A stretch of DNA of 64,000 bases from positions 125,266 through 189,265 of the forward strand of contig CANQFB010000001.1 of assembly GCA_947598205.1 (NCBI GenBank). Reading direction: 5' to 3'. This stretch comes from an uncultured Clostridia bacterium (GTDB taxonomy: Bacteria; Bacillota; Clostridia; Christensenellales; Borkfalkiaceae). Position numbers and translations under genes: made by a program. The notes beneath the pieces were generated by a model. It was not told the origin of the DNA. It ran no database searches and saw nothing but the letters and a program-made list of their open reading frames with translations. How positions within the stretch are numbered: the first letter of the stretch is position 1; each line of letters opens with the position of its first letter. Below, piece by piece: positions 26,471 to 33,879 of this stretch.

Positions 26471-26806
26471 TTCTCATACGCAGTCCGCAAGGCTTCTCCC
26501 TTGGGAGGGTAGGGTGGGTACCGTGTCATCCCGAGGCTCTTAAGGAGCCGAGAGGATCCCCTTAATGAAAACAGTGAAATTGAGAAACAGCGCGGCATTC
26601 TAATCTTGTCATGCTGAACGTAGTTGAAGCATCACATTATTATAATGCGGTGATGTTTCGACAAGCTCAACATGACGATTTTTGAATGCGGTGATGCTTC
26701 GACACGCGCGTGTCGCGCGGCTCAGCATGACGAATGGAATGACACCCCCTCAGTCTCGCTTGCGCGAGCCGTCTCCCCCTCGAGGGGGAGACAAGGGTGT
26801 TATAAC
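26471..26806. repeat. Composite dispersed intergenic repeat cluster
   Basis: Several repeat modules in a row: CATACGCAGTCCGCAAGGCTT, TCATCCCGAGGCTC, the 71-bp direct repeat, CTCAGCATGACGAATGG, and the palindrome CTCCCCCTCGAGGGGGAG (26772-26790). The last part is an inverted copy of the element at 33399-33545. No gene is seen. Confidence 0.8.
26631..26701. repeat. 71-bp direct repeat, right copy
   Basis: Identical to 24275-24345 over 71 bases, 2356 bp away, same orientation. Confidence 0.93.
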
Positions 26807-26810
26807 TATA

Positions 26811-26836
26811 AAACGCCGCGGCGGTGCCGCGGCGTG
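26811..26836 (-). terminator. Terminator of the DUF4364-TSCPD operon
   Basis: ACGCCGCGGC and GCCGCGGCGT form a 10-bp stem with a GGT loop; on the minus strand TTTATAG follows. Confidence 0.85.
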
Positions 26837-26851
26837 TTTACAATGAAATCT

Positions 26852-27106
26852 TTATTGTTTGTTGGCCGAAAGATAGGGGGTGAGCGCCTCTGCGAGCTGA
26901 TCGGGGCAGGAGGTGTTCTGGCGGCAACGGATACCCTTGAGAAGGGGGACGATCTCGTCGGGCGTCTTGCCCTCCACGAGGCGGGCGATGCCCTGCAGGT
27001 TGCCGCTGCAACCGCCGATGAATTTAACGTTGTGGATCTTGTTCTCCGCATCAAGATCGAAAATGATCTGTTTTGAGCATGTACCTTTTGTCGAGTAAGT
27101 GATCAT
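26852..27106 (-). CDS. TSCPD domain protein (TIGR03905 type), 84 aa
   Basis: A short protein ending with the motif that names the family, here NTSCPDQLAEAL at residues 64-75, and starting with the typical YSTKGTCSKQIIFDLD. Three cysteines besides the motif Cys (8, 33, 61) are conserved in character. Related C-terminal domains are found in vitamin B12-dependent ribonucleotide reductase and some redox proteins; the function of the stand-alone family is unknown. GGGAGGAAGCC before the ATG supports the start. It follows the DUF4364 gene by 19 bases and is presumably cotranscribed. Confidence 0.88.
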   Translation of the reverse strand: MITYSTKGTCSKQIIFDLDAENKIHNVKFIGGCSGNLQGIARLVEGKTPDEIVPLLKGIRCRQNTSCPDQLAEALTPYLSANKQ

Positions 27107-27125
27107 GGCTTCCTCCCTTGTTGAT

Positions 27126-27650
27126 TTAATCTACCAATGTTTCATAGACGACGGAGTAGAGCTCCGAGGCCTTATCTTCCCACTTCTTATAAATAGCATT
27201 CGCCGTCTTCTTATCGGGGACGACGAATTTAAGTTCCAGCATGGGCTGGACGGGGGCGAGGATCTTCAGAAAAACGGTGTAAGTCCCGTCTTTATTCTGA
27301 TAATAATCGGCTTTGCACTCCTGCCTTGTGCGCAGTTTCGAGCTGTTGTTTTTTACGAACCGCGAGATCTCTTCGCGAAGGGACAGGGGGATATTGATAT
27401 AGAAGTTCGCAAGCGTCTCCCTTCCTTCGGGGGTGATAGTGTAGAGGGTCTCCTCCACGCCCGGGATCGCGCAGATGAACCCGTCGCCCAGGATCTTGCG
27501 GATGAGGGCCACGCAATCCATATAATTGATCCATGAATTGGAAGAAGAACAAATATCGAGAAGCGTCCTTTCCGAGAGGGGGCTCTCCATCTTGTCGAAG
27601 ACGAACAAGAGTATTAACTTGTTGACCGAAGTCTCGCCTTTGATCTGCAT
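27126..27650 (-). CDS. DUF4364 family protein, 174 aa
   Basis: Matches the clostridial DUF4364 pattern: an N-terminal winged-helix-like half (residues 1-80; KLILLFVFDKMESPLSERTLLDIC, then LYTITPEGRETL) and a beta-rich C-terminal half (DGTYTVFLKILAPVQPMLELKFVVP). The N-terminal half resembles PadR/MarR-like DNA-binding folds, so a regulatory role is possible but unproven. Upstream of, and close to, the TSCPD gene. Divergent from the helical protein gene at 27811. Confidence 0.85.
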   Translation of the reverse strand: MQIKGETSVNKLILLFVFDKMESPLSERTLLDICSSSNSWINYMDCVALIRKILGDGFICAIPGVEETLYTITPEGRETLANFYINIPLSLREEISRFVKNNSSKLRTRQECKADYYQNKDGTYTVFLKILAPVQPMLELKFVVPDKKTANAIYKKWEDKASELYSVVYETLVD

Positions 27651-27763
27651 GAGAGAGTTTCCCTGGTACGCTCCTTATGGAATGTTCTCTCATTATAACG
27701 AAAAAGTTGGATAAAATCAAGATATTTCGGGAAAAAAGTCTTTAATATTTTTCCGAATTATGT

Positions 27764-27769
27764 TATAAT
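27764..27769 (+). promoter_or_regulatory. -10 box before the 27811 gene
   Basis: TATAAT with a weak TTTAAT-like -35 17 bp upstream; the start codon is 41 bp further on. Confidence 0.6.
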
Positions 27770-27810
27770 GAACAAAAGCATGCACGGGGCGTTTGTCCCA
27801 CGGAGGAATT

Positions 27811-28518
27811 ATGGAGAACGAACAGGCGCGCATCGGAAGATTTCTCGCCGTCTGCACCGAACTTGTAGAGGGAAAATTCGCCGACGCCGAAAGGAAGATC
27901 ACGGAGGCGCTGAAGGCGATCGCGGAGAGCAAACAGCTCACCGAGCTTTTCACCGCCGTCACGCAGGAATTCGATTATGCGTGGGCCAAGGAGACCTATC
28001 TCCGCTATCCCGCGCGGGAGGGCGCGTCGAAGGGGGAGATGCTTCTGCCCGCAGGGCGGAGCGAGATCCTCGCCTTCGTCTTCTGCCTCTTCGTCGAAAT
28101 AGACGCGGGCGCGGTGAAATTCAATGAATTTCTTCTCAAATATTGCTATGTAGACGGGAGCTATACGGCCAGCTATTCCATTTTTGCGGAACGCGTCATC
28201 CGCCCCTTCCGCGATATCGTCTATGATTGCTTTCCCGCGGCAGGGCGCGCGGCGCAGATGAGAGGGGAGCGGAATGCGGCTTTGCAACGCCTCGGCCGTC
28301 TCTTCGAGGCCGAACGGGCGCGTATGGACGCATTCGGATTGCGCGACGAGGAACAGGCCGCCTTCGGGTCGATCTATGAAGGCGTCACGGCGGCCGTCCA
28401 AAGGGAAGAGACGGGCTTTCTTCCCGCTCTTCTTTCGGGATACCGCTATTTCCTCCGCTATATCGGCGGGGAGAACGACGACAGCGCGGCCATCTTCGAG
28501 CTCGCTTCCAAACTGTAA
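27811..28518 (+). CDS. Hypothetical cytosolic protein, 235 aa
   Basis: I do not recognise a family. The protein lacks signal peptide and membrane segments, is rich in Ala, Glu and aromatic residues and is predicted to be mostly helical (MENEQARIGRFLAVCTELVEG, later RGERNAALQRLGRLFEAERAR). GGAGG four bases before 27811 decides the start over an upstream in-frame ATG at 27793. It ends three bases before the Nudix gene, so the two form an operon; a role linked to nucleotide clean-up cannot be argued from sequence. Confidence 0.7.
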   Translation: MENEQARIGRFLAVCTELVEGKFADAERKITEALKAIAESKQLTELFTAVTQEFDYAWAKETYLRYPAREGASKGEMLLPAGRSEILAFVFCLFVEIDAGAVKFNEFLLKYCYVDGSYTASYSIFAERVIRPFRDIVYDCFPAAGRAAQMRGERNAALQRLGRLFEAERARMDAFGLRDEEQAAFGSIYEGVTAAVQREETGFLPALLSGYRYFLRYIGGENDDSAAIFELASKL

Positions 28519-28521
28519 ACG

Positions 28522-29055
28522 ATGGATCTTGTAGAAAAAACAATCAAAAAACAGGTCGTCTTTGAGGGTAAGATCCTGCGCGTCAGGCAGGATGAGGCCT
28601 CCCTTCCCGACGGAAAACCGTGCACCCGCGAGGTCGTCGAGCACCCGGGCGCGGTTTGCGTGCTTTGCATCAAGGAGGGGAAGGCCTTCTTCGTGCGGCA
28701 GTTTCGCTATGCGATCGGGGAAGAGAGCCTCGAGTTGCCCGCAGGCAAGCTCGATCGGGGGGAAGCGCCGAAGGACGCCGCCCTTCGGGAACTTGAGGAG
28801 GAGACGGGCGTTAAGGCCTCCCGCGCAGATCTTCTCTTTGCGATGTATCCGAGCCCGGGCTATACGAACGAGGTCATCTACGTCTTCTCGGCCGAAGTAA
28901 AGGAAGAGGCGGGAAGCCATCCCGACGAAGGAGAATTTCTCTGCGTTGAGCGCATCCCCATCGAAAAGGCCTATACCATGATCGAGGACGGGCGCATAAA
29001 AGACGCAAAAACGATCGCCGCGCTCCTCTTCTTTAAGGCGCATGACCGCACATAA
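28522..29055 (+). CDS. ADP-ribose pyrophosphatase-like Nudix hydrolase, 177 aa
   Basis: The Nudix box is complete at residues 75-97 (GKLDRGEAPKDAALRELEEE then TG), giving GX5EX7REUXEEXGU. The N-terminal strand swap region (VFEGKILRVRQDEASLPDGK) and the spacing of 16 residues from the box to the PSPGYTNE loop follow the NudF/ADPRase subfamily, which splits ADP-ribose to AMP and ribose 5-phosphate. Cytosolic. Second gene of a two-gene operon that ends at the strong terminator at 29072. Confidence 0.9.
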   Translation: MDLVEKTIKKQVVFEGKILRVRQDEASLPDGKPCTREVVEHPGAVCVLCIKEGKAFFVRQFRYAIGEESLELPAGKLDRGEAPKDAALRELEEETGVKASRADLLFAMYPSPGYTNEVIYVFSAEVKEEAGSHPDEGEFLCVERIPIEKAYTMIEDGRIKDAKTIAALLFFKAHDRT

Positions 29056-29071
29056 AAAATTTGCAAAAAAC

Positions 29072-29106
29072 GATCCCCGCGCAAAGAATGCGCGGGGATC
29101 TTCTCT
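29072..29106. terminator. Terminator between convergent genes
   Basis: GATCCCCGCGC and GCGCGGGGATC pair perfectly (11 bp) around a 7-base loop; TTCTCT on the plus strand and an A-rich left flank (T-rich on minus) allow both directions. Confidence 0.88.
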
Positions 29107-29126
29107 ACGGGATCGGATTCCAAACC

Positions 29127-29333
29127 TCAGTTGTTGCAACCGCAGCCGCCTCCCAATCTTCCGAGAAGATCGGAAAGGCCGCCGTTCTTGCCCACGCAGT
29201 AGGCGATCGCAACGAGGAGCGGCCAGCCGCAACCCGTGAGCAATCTCGAGTTCAGAATGTTCTGGCCACACGAACCGAGGAGAAGCAGGATGATGAGCGT
29301 CCAAAGGCAGCTGTTGCCATTCAAGCAAGACAT
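29127..29333 (-). CDS. Small Cys/Gly-rich membrane-associated protein, 68 aa
   Basis: Begins MSCLNGNSCLWTLIILLLLG and ends with GLSDLLGRLGGGCGCNN. One hydrophobic segment (10-20), a second weaker one (37-48) and seven cysteines. Similar short proteins in Clostridia are often labelled chorion class high-cysteine protein; their function is unknown. AAGGAGG eight bases before the ATG and its own place between two terminable units make it a real gene in spite of its size. It could be a spore- or envelope-linked peptide. Confidence 0.72.
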   Translation of the reverse strand: MSCLNGNSCLWTLIILLLLGSCGQNILNSRLLTGCGWPLLVAIAYCVGKNGGLSDLLGRLGGGCGCNN

Positions 29334-29445
29334 AGTTTTTCCTCCTTATTAAGCGCCGCAGAGTATGTATCGTTCGGGTTCTGCGGTTTTCTACCACATC
29401 GTATGCGGAGAAATGAGAAAATTGTGCTTTCTTTCTCTCATTCGT

Positions 29446-29474
29446 TTGCCAAATCTTTGCGCCTTTGCTATAAT
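29446..29474 (+). promoter_or_regulatory. Promoter of the ECF-coaX-hom operon
   Basis: TTGCCA (29446-29451) and TATAAT (29469-29474), spacer 17. A leader of about 110 bases follows, with a perfect 8-bp hairpin (29518-29525 with 29547-29554). Confidence 0.85.
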
Positions 29475-29590
29475 GGAAGATGAAAAAACCGTTTGGGCGG
29501 AACGCGACGGCATGCGCGTATCCGCTTGCGGCAAAAAATTTTTTCTGCGGATACTCCCGCGAAGGGGAGATCCGATGGAGGTAACTGAAT

Positions 29591-30268
29591 ATGAAAAGAG
29601 GCAAACTTCTCTCGGCGCGCAACATCGCTTACTTTTCCGTGCTCCTCGCACTCGTCGTCGTGTTGCAGTGTTGCGGCGGATTTTTCCGCATCGGGCCGAC
29701 GTCGCTCAGCTTCGTGCTCGTGCCCATCGTCCTCGGCGGGATCTTGCTCGGCTGGATCGCGGGGGGAATCTTGGGGCTCGTCTTCGGCTTCATCGTGCTC
29801 ATGTACGGCGTCGCGGGCACGGATGCGTTTACTGCCACGCTCCTTGCCGACAGTCCCGTGATGACGGTGCTCATCTGTCTTGTGAAGGGGGTTGCGGCGG
29901 GCGTCGTTCCCGCGCTCCTCTACAAGCTCATCGCGAGGAAGAATACGCTTGCCGCGGCCATCGTGGCTTCCGCCTCGGCGCCCATCATGAATACGGGGCT
30001 GTTCATCGTCGGATGTCTCATCATAAACGGCACGATCGCGGGGTTCACTGCAAACGGCACGATGAATGAGATCGTATATTTCCTCTTCATCGGTTGCGCG
30101 GGGTGGAATTTCCTCATCGAATTTGCCATAAACCTTGTGCTCGCGCCCGCCGTCCACCGCGTCGTCCTCGTCGCGGAGAAGGCGCTTAAACAGAAAAAGA
30201 CCCAAAAGACACAACCCGCGGCGGAAGGCGCGGGGCCCGTCAAAGAACAAACGGAGAACAATTCGTGA
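29591..30268 (+). CDS. ECF transporter S component, probably for pantothenate, 225 aa
   Basis: Six membrane segments of the energy-coupling-factor S-component type, with the N-terminal ARNIAYFSVLLALVVVLQ helix and the FRIGPTSLSFVLVPIVLGGILLGWIAGGILG stretch typical of the fold. A charged Lys/Gln tail of 30 residues follows. S components bind the vitamin and are energised by a shared EcfAAT module, which is not in this window. Its stop codon overlaps the GTG start of coaX, so I infer pantothenate as the substrate (PanT-like); riboflavin or another precursor cannot be excluded. GGAGG nine bases upstream fixes the start. Confidence 0.82.
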   Translation: MKRGKLLSARNIAYFSVLLALVVVLQCCGGFFRIGPTSLSFVLVPIVLGGILLGWIAGGILGLVFGFIVLMYGVAGTDAFTATLLADSPVMTVLICLVKGVAAGVVPALLYKLIARKNTLAAAIVASASAPIMNTGLFIVGCLIINGTIAGFTANGTMNEIVYFLFIGCAGWNFLIEFAINLVLAPAVHRVVLVAEKALKQKKTQKTQPAAEGAGPVKEQTENNS

Positions 30269-31053
30269 TCATCTGTATTGACATCGGAAATACCAACATA
30301 AAATATGCTGTGTTCGAGGGAAAGGCCGTACGTCTCTCCTTCCGCGTGGCGACGGACCTCAAGAAGACTTCCGACGAATACGGCGCCCAGCTGTGCGAGA
30401 TGCTCGCCCTCAACGGCATTCAAAAAGAAGAAGTAAGCGGGGGGATCTTCTCCTCCGTCGTGCCCTCGCTCGACTATACCATATCGCATATGCTCAAGGT
30501 GTATCTCGGCATTTCGCCCAAAGAGGTGGGGCCGGGATTGAAAACGGGCCTCCGCATGCGGGCGGATAATGCAAAAGAAGTGGGGGCAGACCGCGTGGTA
30601 AACAACGTGGCGGCCATCAAAAAGTACGGATGCGAAAAGCCCATGGTCATCGTCGATTTCGGCACGGCGACCACTTTCAACGTCATCAGCACGGAGGGGG
30701 AATTTATCGGCGGCGTCATCGCCCCGGGGATCAAGGGCTCGCTCGATTCCCTCGTCATGGGGACGGCGAAGTTGCCGCGCGTGGAGATCGAGGCCCCGAA
30801 GAGTGTGATCGCCACGAGCACGGTCACCAATATGCAGGCGGGGATCGTATTCGGCTTTGCGGGGCTCGTCGAATATATCGTGAAAAAGATCAAAAAAGAA
30901 CTCGGGACGCGCGAAGTTCTCACCGTTGCGACGGGCGGGTTCTCCGAGGTCATGGCAAACGAGACGAAGTGCATCGACGTCGTAGATAAGATGCTCACGC
31001 TCGACGGCCTCAAATATTTATACGATTTGAACGATTGGGAGGATGCAAAATGA
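30265..31053 (+). CDS. coaX: Type III pantothenate kinase, 262 aa
   Basis: Phosphorylates pantothenate with ATP, the first step of coenzyme A synthesis. The ASKHA fold motifs are present: IDIGNTNIKYAVFEG at residues 5-19 (phosphate loop), GADRVVNNVAA near 108, VDFGTATTFNVI near 130 (second phosphate motif) and the GGVIAPG substrate loop. It starts with GTG in a GTGA overlap with the S-component gene and ends in an ATGA overlap with hom, so all three are translationally coupled. Together with the transporter it forms a salvage route to CoA. Confidence 0.94.
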   Translation: MIICIDIGNTNIKYAVFEGKAVRLSFRVATDLKKTSDEYGAQLCEMLALNGIQKEEVSGGIFSSVVPSLDYTISHMLKVYLGISPKEVGPGLKTGLRMRADNAKEVGADRVVNNVAAIKKYGCEKPMVIVDFGTATTFNVISTEGEFIGGVIAPGIKGSLDSLVMGTAKLPRVEIEAPKSVIATSTVTNMQAGIVFGFAGLVEYIVKKIKKELGTREVLTVATGGFSEVMANETKCIDVVDKMLTLDGLKYLYDLNDWEDAK

Positions 31054-32327
31054 AGAAGATCGGAGTTGCCGTTCTCGGCCTCGGCGTCGTAGGCGGCGGA
31101 GTGTATAAGGTCCTCACGGAGCACAGGGAATTTTATCGGACGACGCAGGAGCTCGACCTCTCCGTCGAGAGCGTTTTAGAGCCCCGCCGCGAGCGCATAA
31201 AAGAGCTGGGCATTCCCGAGGAGAAGGTCGCGGCCAACGTCGCGGAGGCCGTCTTCAACCCCGACGTGCAGGCCGTTGTCGAGTGCATCGGCGGCGCAGA
31301 GATCGCCCGCAACTATGTGCTCGCCGCGCTTAAAGCGGGAAAGACGGTCGTCACCTCCAACAAGGAGCTCATCTGCAAGTATTCCCACGAGCTCGAGCGC
31401 GCGGCCAAGGCGCACAACGCGGGGCTCTACTATGAGGCGAGTTGCGTGGGCGGCGTCCCCGTCATCAGGACGCTTCTCGACGGCGTGCAGTCCAACGAGA
31501 TCGCCTGCATCATGGGCATCATCAACGGGACGACGAACTACATCCTCACAGCCATGACGGAGCGCGGCATTTCATACGAAGAGGCGCTTGAAGAGGCGAG
31601 GACGCTCGGCTATGCCGAGGCCGACCCCACCGCCGACATCGAGGGATTCGACGCCGCCTATAAGCTCTCCATTCTCGCCTCGCTCGCCTTCCACACAAAG
31701 GTGCCGTTTGCCAAGATCTTCCGCGAGGGCATCGGCAAAGTCACCGCAGAGGACATTTCAGACGGCGATCCGCTCGGGTACAGGCTCAAACTTCTTGCCA
31801 TCGGAAAGCGCACGCATGCGGGGATCGAAGTGCGCGTGCACCCCGCCTTCATCAAGAAGGAACATCCGCTTGCAGGCGTGGGCGGCAATTTCAATGCCGT
31901 CTTTGTCGAAGGCGATCCCGCCGGCGAAGTGATGCTCCTCGGCAAGGGCGCGGGCGAACTGCCCACGGCGAGTGCGATCGTCTCCGACCTCATCTTTGCG
32001 GCGACGCACGGCGAACACCGCTATTCGCCCTATAAAAATACGGCGACCCCCGATAAGAGCGTCGTCTTCTGCGACGATTTCTCATGCGCCTACTTCATGC
32101 GCCTCACCGTCTCCGATGAACCCGGCATCTTATCGAAGATCGCCGCCATTCTCGGAAGATGCGGCGTCTCCATCGTCGAACTCAGCCAGACGCGGCGGCA
32201 GGATGGCAAGGCAAAGCTCGTCCTCGTCACGCACAAGACGCACGAACGCGCCGTGAAGGGCGCCGTCGCAAAACTTGGCGCGACCGATTTCGCCTCCGTC
32301 GAATCGGTCATACGCGTCGTATCCTGA
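31050..32327 (+). CDS. hom: Homoserine dehydrogenase with ACT domain, 425 aa
   Basis: Reduces aspartate semialdehyde to homoserine on the way to threonine and methionine. N-terminal NAD(P)-binding motif GLGVVGGGVYKVL at residues 9-21; catalytic region with the family pattern NGTTNYILTAMTERG and YAEADPTADIEGFDAAYKL near residue 190; C-terminal ACT domain (about 345-425), which usually allows feedback inhibition by threonine. The start is the MKKIGVAVLG methionine, in ATGA overlap with coaX. A strong terminator follows at 32333. Confidence 0.95.
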   Translation: MKKIGVAVLGLGVVGGGVYKVLTEHREFYRTTQELDLSVESVLEPRRERIKELGIPEEKVAANVAEAVFNPDVQAVVECIGGAEIARNYVLAALKAGKTVVTSNKELICKYSHELERAAKAHNAGLYYEASCVGGVPVIRTLLDGVQSNEIACIMGIINGTTNYILTAMTERGISYEEALEEARTLGYAEADPTADIEGFDAAYKLSILASLAFHTKVPFAKIFREGIGKVTAEDISDGDPLGYRLKLLAIGKRTHAGIEVRVHPAFIKKEHPLAGVGGNFNAVFVEGDPAGEVMLLGKGAGELPTASAIVSDLIFAATHGEHRYSPYKNTATPDKSVVFCDDFSCAYFMRLTVSDEPGILSKIAAILGRCGVSIVELSQTRRQDGKAKLVLVTHKTHERAVKGAVAKLGATDFASVESVIRVVS

Positions 32328-32332
32328 ATTTG

Positions 32333-32359
32333 AAACGGCGGGCCGCCCCGCCGTTTTTT
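32333..32359 (+). terminator. Terminator of the coaX-hom operon
   Basis: AAACGGCGGG and CCCGCCGTTT pair (10 bp) around CCGC, with six T residues. It ends only eight bases before the next start codon. Confidence 0.9.
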
Positions 32360-32366
32360 GTATGCC

Positions 32367-33209
32367 ATGAAAAAAGCGATCATTCTCATAAACGCCTATA
32401 CCCACTTTGAGGCCGAACTCAACCAACCGAGGAGGATCGGGGAGGAGCTTTCAAAGCTCGGCGTAGAGGCCGAAATCTTGAGGAACAGCCCTTCTGCCAT
32501 CGAGGCGGAAGGGGACTTTTGCGTATTTCTCGATAAAGATAAATATGCCGCCCGCGCGCTCGAAAAGAGGATGCGCCTTTTCAACTGCGCCGAGGCCGTC
32601 GAGACATGCGACGATAAGATGCTCACCTATCTTGCCCTCAAGGGATTGCCGCAACCTGATACGGTCTCTTCTCTCCTCTGTTACACGCCGGGTGCGGCCG
32701 TTGAAGAAAAGTTTCTTGCCGAAGTGGAAGGGCGGCTCGGCTACCCCGTCGTCGTAAAGGAGAATTTCGGCTCATTGGGGAAGCAGGTCTATCTCGCGCG
32801 GAACAGGGCAGAGCTCGCATCTCTCGCGGAGAGGCTTCGCCCCGTGCCGCACCTCTATCAGAAGTTTATCGCCGAGAGCGGCGGAAGAGATGTGCGCGCC
32901 ATCTGCGTGGGGGGCGAAGTCGTCGCCTGCATGAAGCGGACAAACGAAGGGGACTTCCGCTCCAACCTTTCTGCGGGAGGCAGGGGGGAGAGACGGGAGG
33001 CGGACGGGGAACTTTGCCGCCTCGCAAGAGAGGTCTGCGCCCGCTTAAAGCTCGACTACTGCGGCATCGACCTCCTTCTCTCGAAGGAGGGGTATCTCGT
33101 CTGCGAGGTCAACTCCAACGCCTTCTTTGGCGGGATCGAGCAGGTCACGGGCATTAACGTCGCCGCAACATACGCCGACCACATTTTCACCGAAATGTAC
33201 AAAAAATAG
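32367..33209 (+). CDS. RimK-like ATP-grasp ligase, 280 aa
   Basis: An ATP-grasp protein of the RimK/LysX branch: N-terminal domain (ILINAYTHFEAELNQPRRIGEEL), the ATP-binding part YPVVVKENFGSLGKQVYLARN near residue 128, the GGRDVRAICVGGEVVACMKR strand pair near 172, and the Mg-binding end GYLVCEVNSNAFFGG near 245. Such enzymes add amino acids to carboxyl groups of peptides, cofactors or proteins. Asn-rich NSNAFFGG is like the family ExNxxP loop without the proline. No Shine-Dalgarno sequence is found: the upstream terminator stops eight bases before the ATG. Substrate unknown. Confidence 0.85.
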   Translation: MKKAIILINAYTHFEAELNQPRRIGEELSKLGVEAEILRNSPSAIEAEGDFCVFLDKDKYAARALEKRMRLFNCAEAVETCDDKMLTYLALKGLPQPDTVSSLLCYTPGAAVEEKFLAEVEGRLGYPVVVKENFGSLGKQVYLARNRAELASLAERLRPVPHLYQKFIAESGGRDVRAICVGGEVVACMKRTNEGDFRSNLSAGGRGERREADGELCRLAREVCARLKLDYCGIDLLLSKEGYLVCEVNSNAFFGGIEQVTGINVAATYADHIFTEMYKK

Positions 33210-33238
33210 GGCAGTATCTCCCATTTTTTCGCCAAAAA

Positions 33239-33313
33239 CAAAGTACTATGCCTCACATAGTACTTTGGGAAAGTCCAAAAAACGCTCCCAAACTACGGAA
33301 GCGTTCCTTTTTT
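33239..33313 (+). terminator. Double hairpin with T tract after the ATP-grasp gene
   Basis: CAAAGTACTATG-CCTCA-CATAGTACTTTG (perfect 12-bp stem, 33239-33267), then a terminator AACGCTCCC / GGAAGCGTT (33281-33305) followed by CCTTTTTT. TTTGGGA at the end of the first hairpin is complementary to TCCCAAA in the terminator. The first hairpin contains a word repeated near 37353 and 55766. Confidence 0.7.
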
Positions 33314-33320
33314 GTAAACG

Positions 33321-33345
33321 AAAACCACGCGATAGTCGCGTGGTT
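33321..33345 (-). terminator. Hairpin AACCACGCGA/TCGCGTGGTT
   Basis: Perfect 10-bp stem with a 3-base loop; TTTTCGTTT follows on the minus strand. No obvious gene uses it, since leuS ends more than 500 bp away on that strand. Confidence 0.6.
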
Positions 33346-33397
33346 CAAAAAAGGCTATGCCGATGAACAGAAAAAGAAATGTAGAGCAATGAAAGGG

Positions 33398-33560
33398 AAG
33401 AATGTCCCTTGGCTGCCCCTTGAGGGGGAGCTGTCGAGGCGAAGCCGAGACTGAGGGGGTGTCATTCCATTCGTCATGTTGCCTCGCGCGCATTTTGATT
33501 GCACGAAGCGCGGCACGAGCTCTGCGCGAAGTAACGAAGTCGAAACATCACCGCAATATA
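33398..33560. repeat. Composite dispersed intergenic repeat
   Basis: CTTGAGGGGGAG, a GTCGAGGCGAAGCCGAGAC hairpin, TGAGGGGGTGTCATTCCATT, CGTCATG and AACATCACCGCA follow in the same order as in the inverted copy at 26700-26795. Non-coding; open frames through it are by-products of its GC content. Confidence 0.8.
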
Positions 33561-33845
33561 AGCGACACCCCTTCCGTCACTTGTATTGCTCGTGACACCC
33601 TTCTCACGCGGGTAGTGCCCCGCGTTCGGTCAGCGTTTGCGCGGGCGTATGCGCAAACGCCAAGAAAATTTTGCGCCAAAGATTATCAATCTTTGGCCAG
33701 ATATGCAAAATTTTTCCTCAAGGGGTGGGCAAGGATAAAGACCCGTCCGGGGCGGGTCGCAAGTAACAATCGCGCCGATTGGCAGGTCGTCACATGTGCG
33801 CGTGGCGCACGGACTAGTAATCAAGGGCTGTGCCCGAAAATGAAA
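33561..33845. other. Hairpin-rich non-coding stretch
   Basis: At least five perfect or near-perfect hairpins in a row: GCGTTTGCGC/GCGCAAACGC (33633-33660), AAAATTTTGC/GCAAAATTTT (33665-33714) enclosing CCAAAGAT/ATCTTTGG, ACCCG/CGGGT, GTGCGC/GCGCAC, and GGGC/GCCC. No credible reading frame on either strand. It could be a structured RNA or a string of palindromic repeats; I see no clear promoter. Confidence 0.55.
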
Positions 33846-33847
33846 TA

Positions 33848-33866
33848 CCCCGCGTTTTACGCGGGG
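33848..33866 (-). terminator. Terminator-like hairpin after leuS
   Basis: CCCCGCGT and ACGCGGGG with a TTT loop, 14 bases past the leuS stop; followed on the minus strand by TATTTCATTTT. Confidence 0.75.
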
Positions 33867-33879
33867 ATAATTGTTTGTT

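Noticed and set aside
27763..29625. 620-residue open frame on the minus strand
   Set aside because: Antisense to the 27811 gene and to an intact Nudix gene, and it also covers the small Cys-rich gene; composition is that of a shadow frame.
33561..33845. tRNA or group II intron
   Set aside because: I looked for cloverleaf arms, a T-loop and a domain V hairpin and found none.
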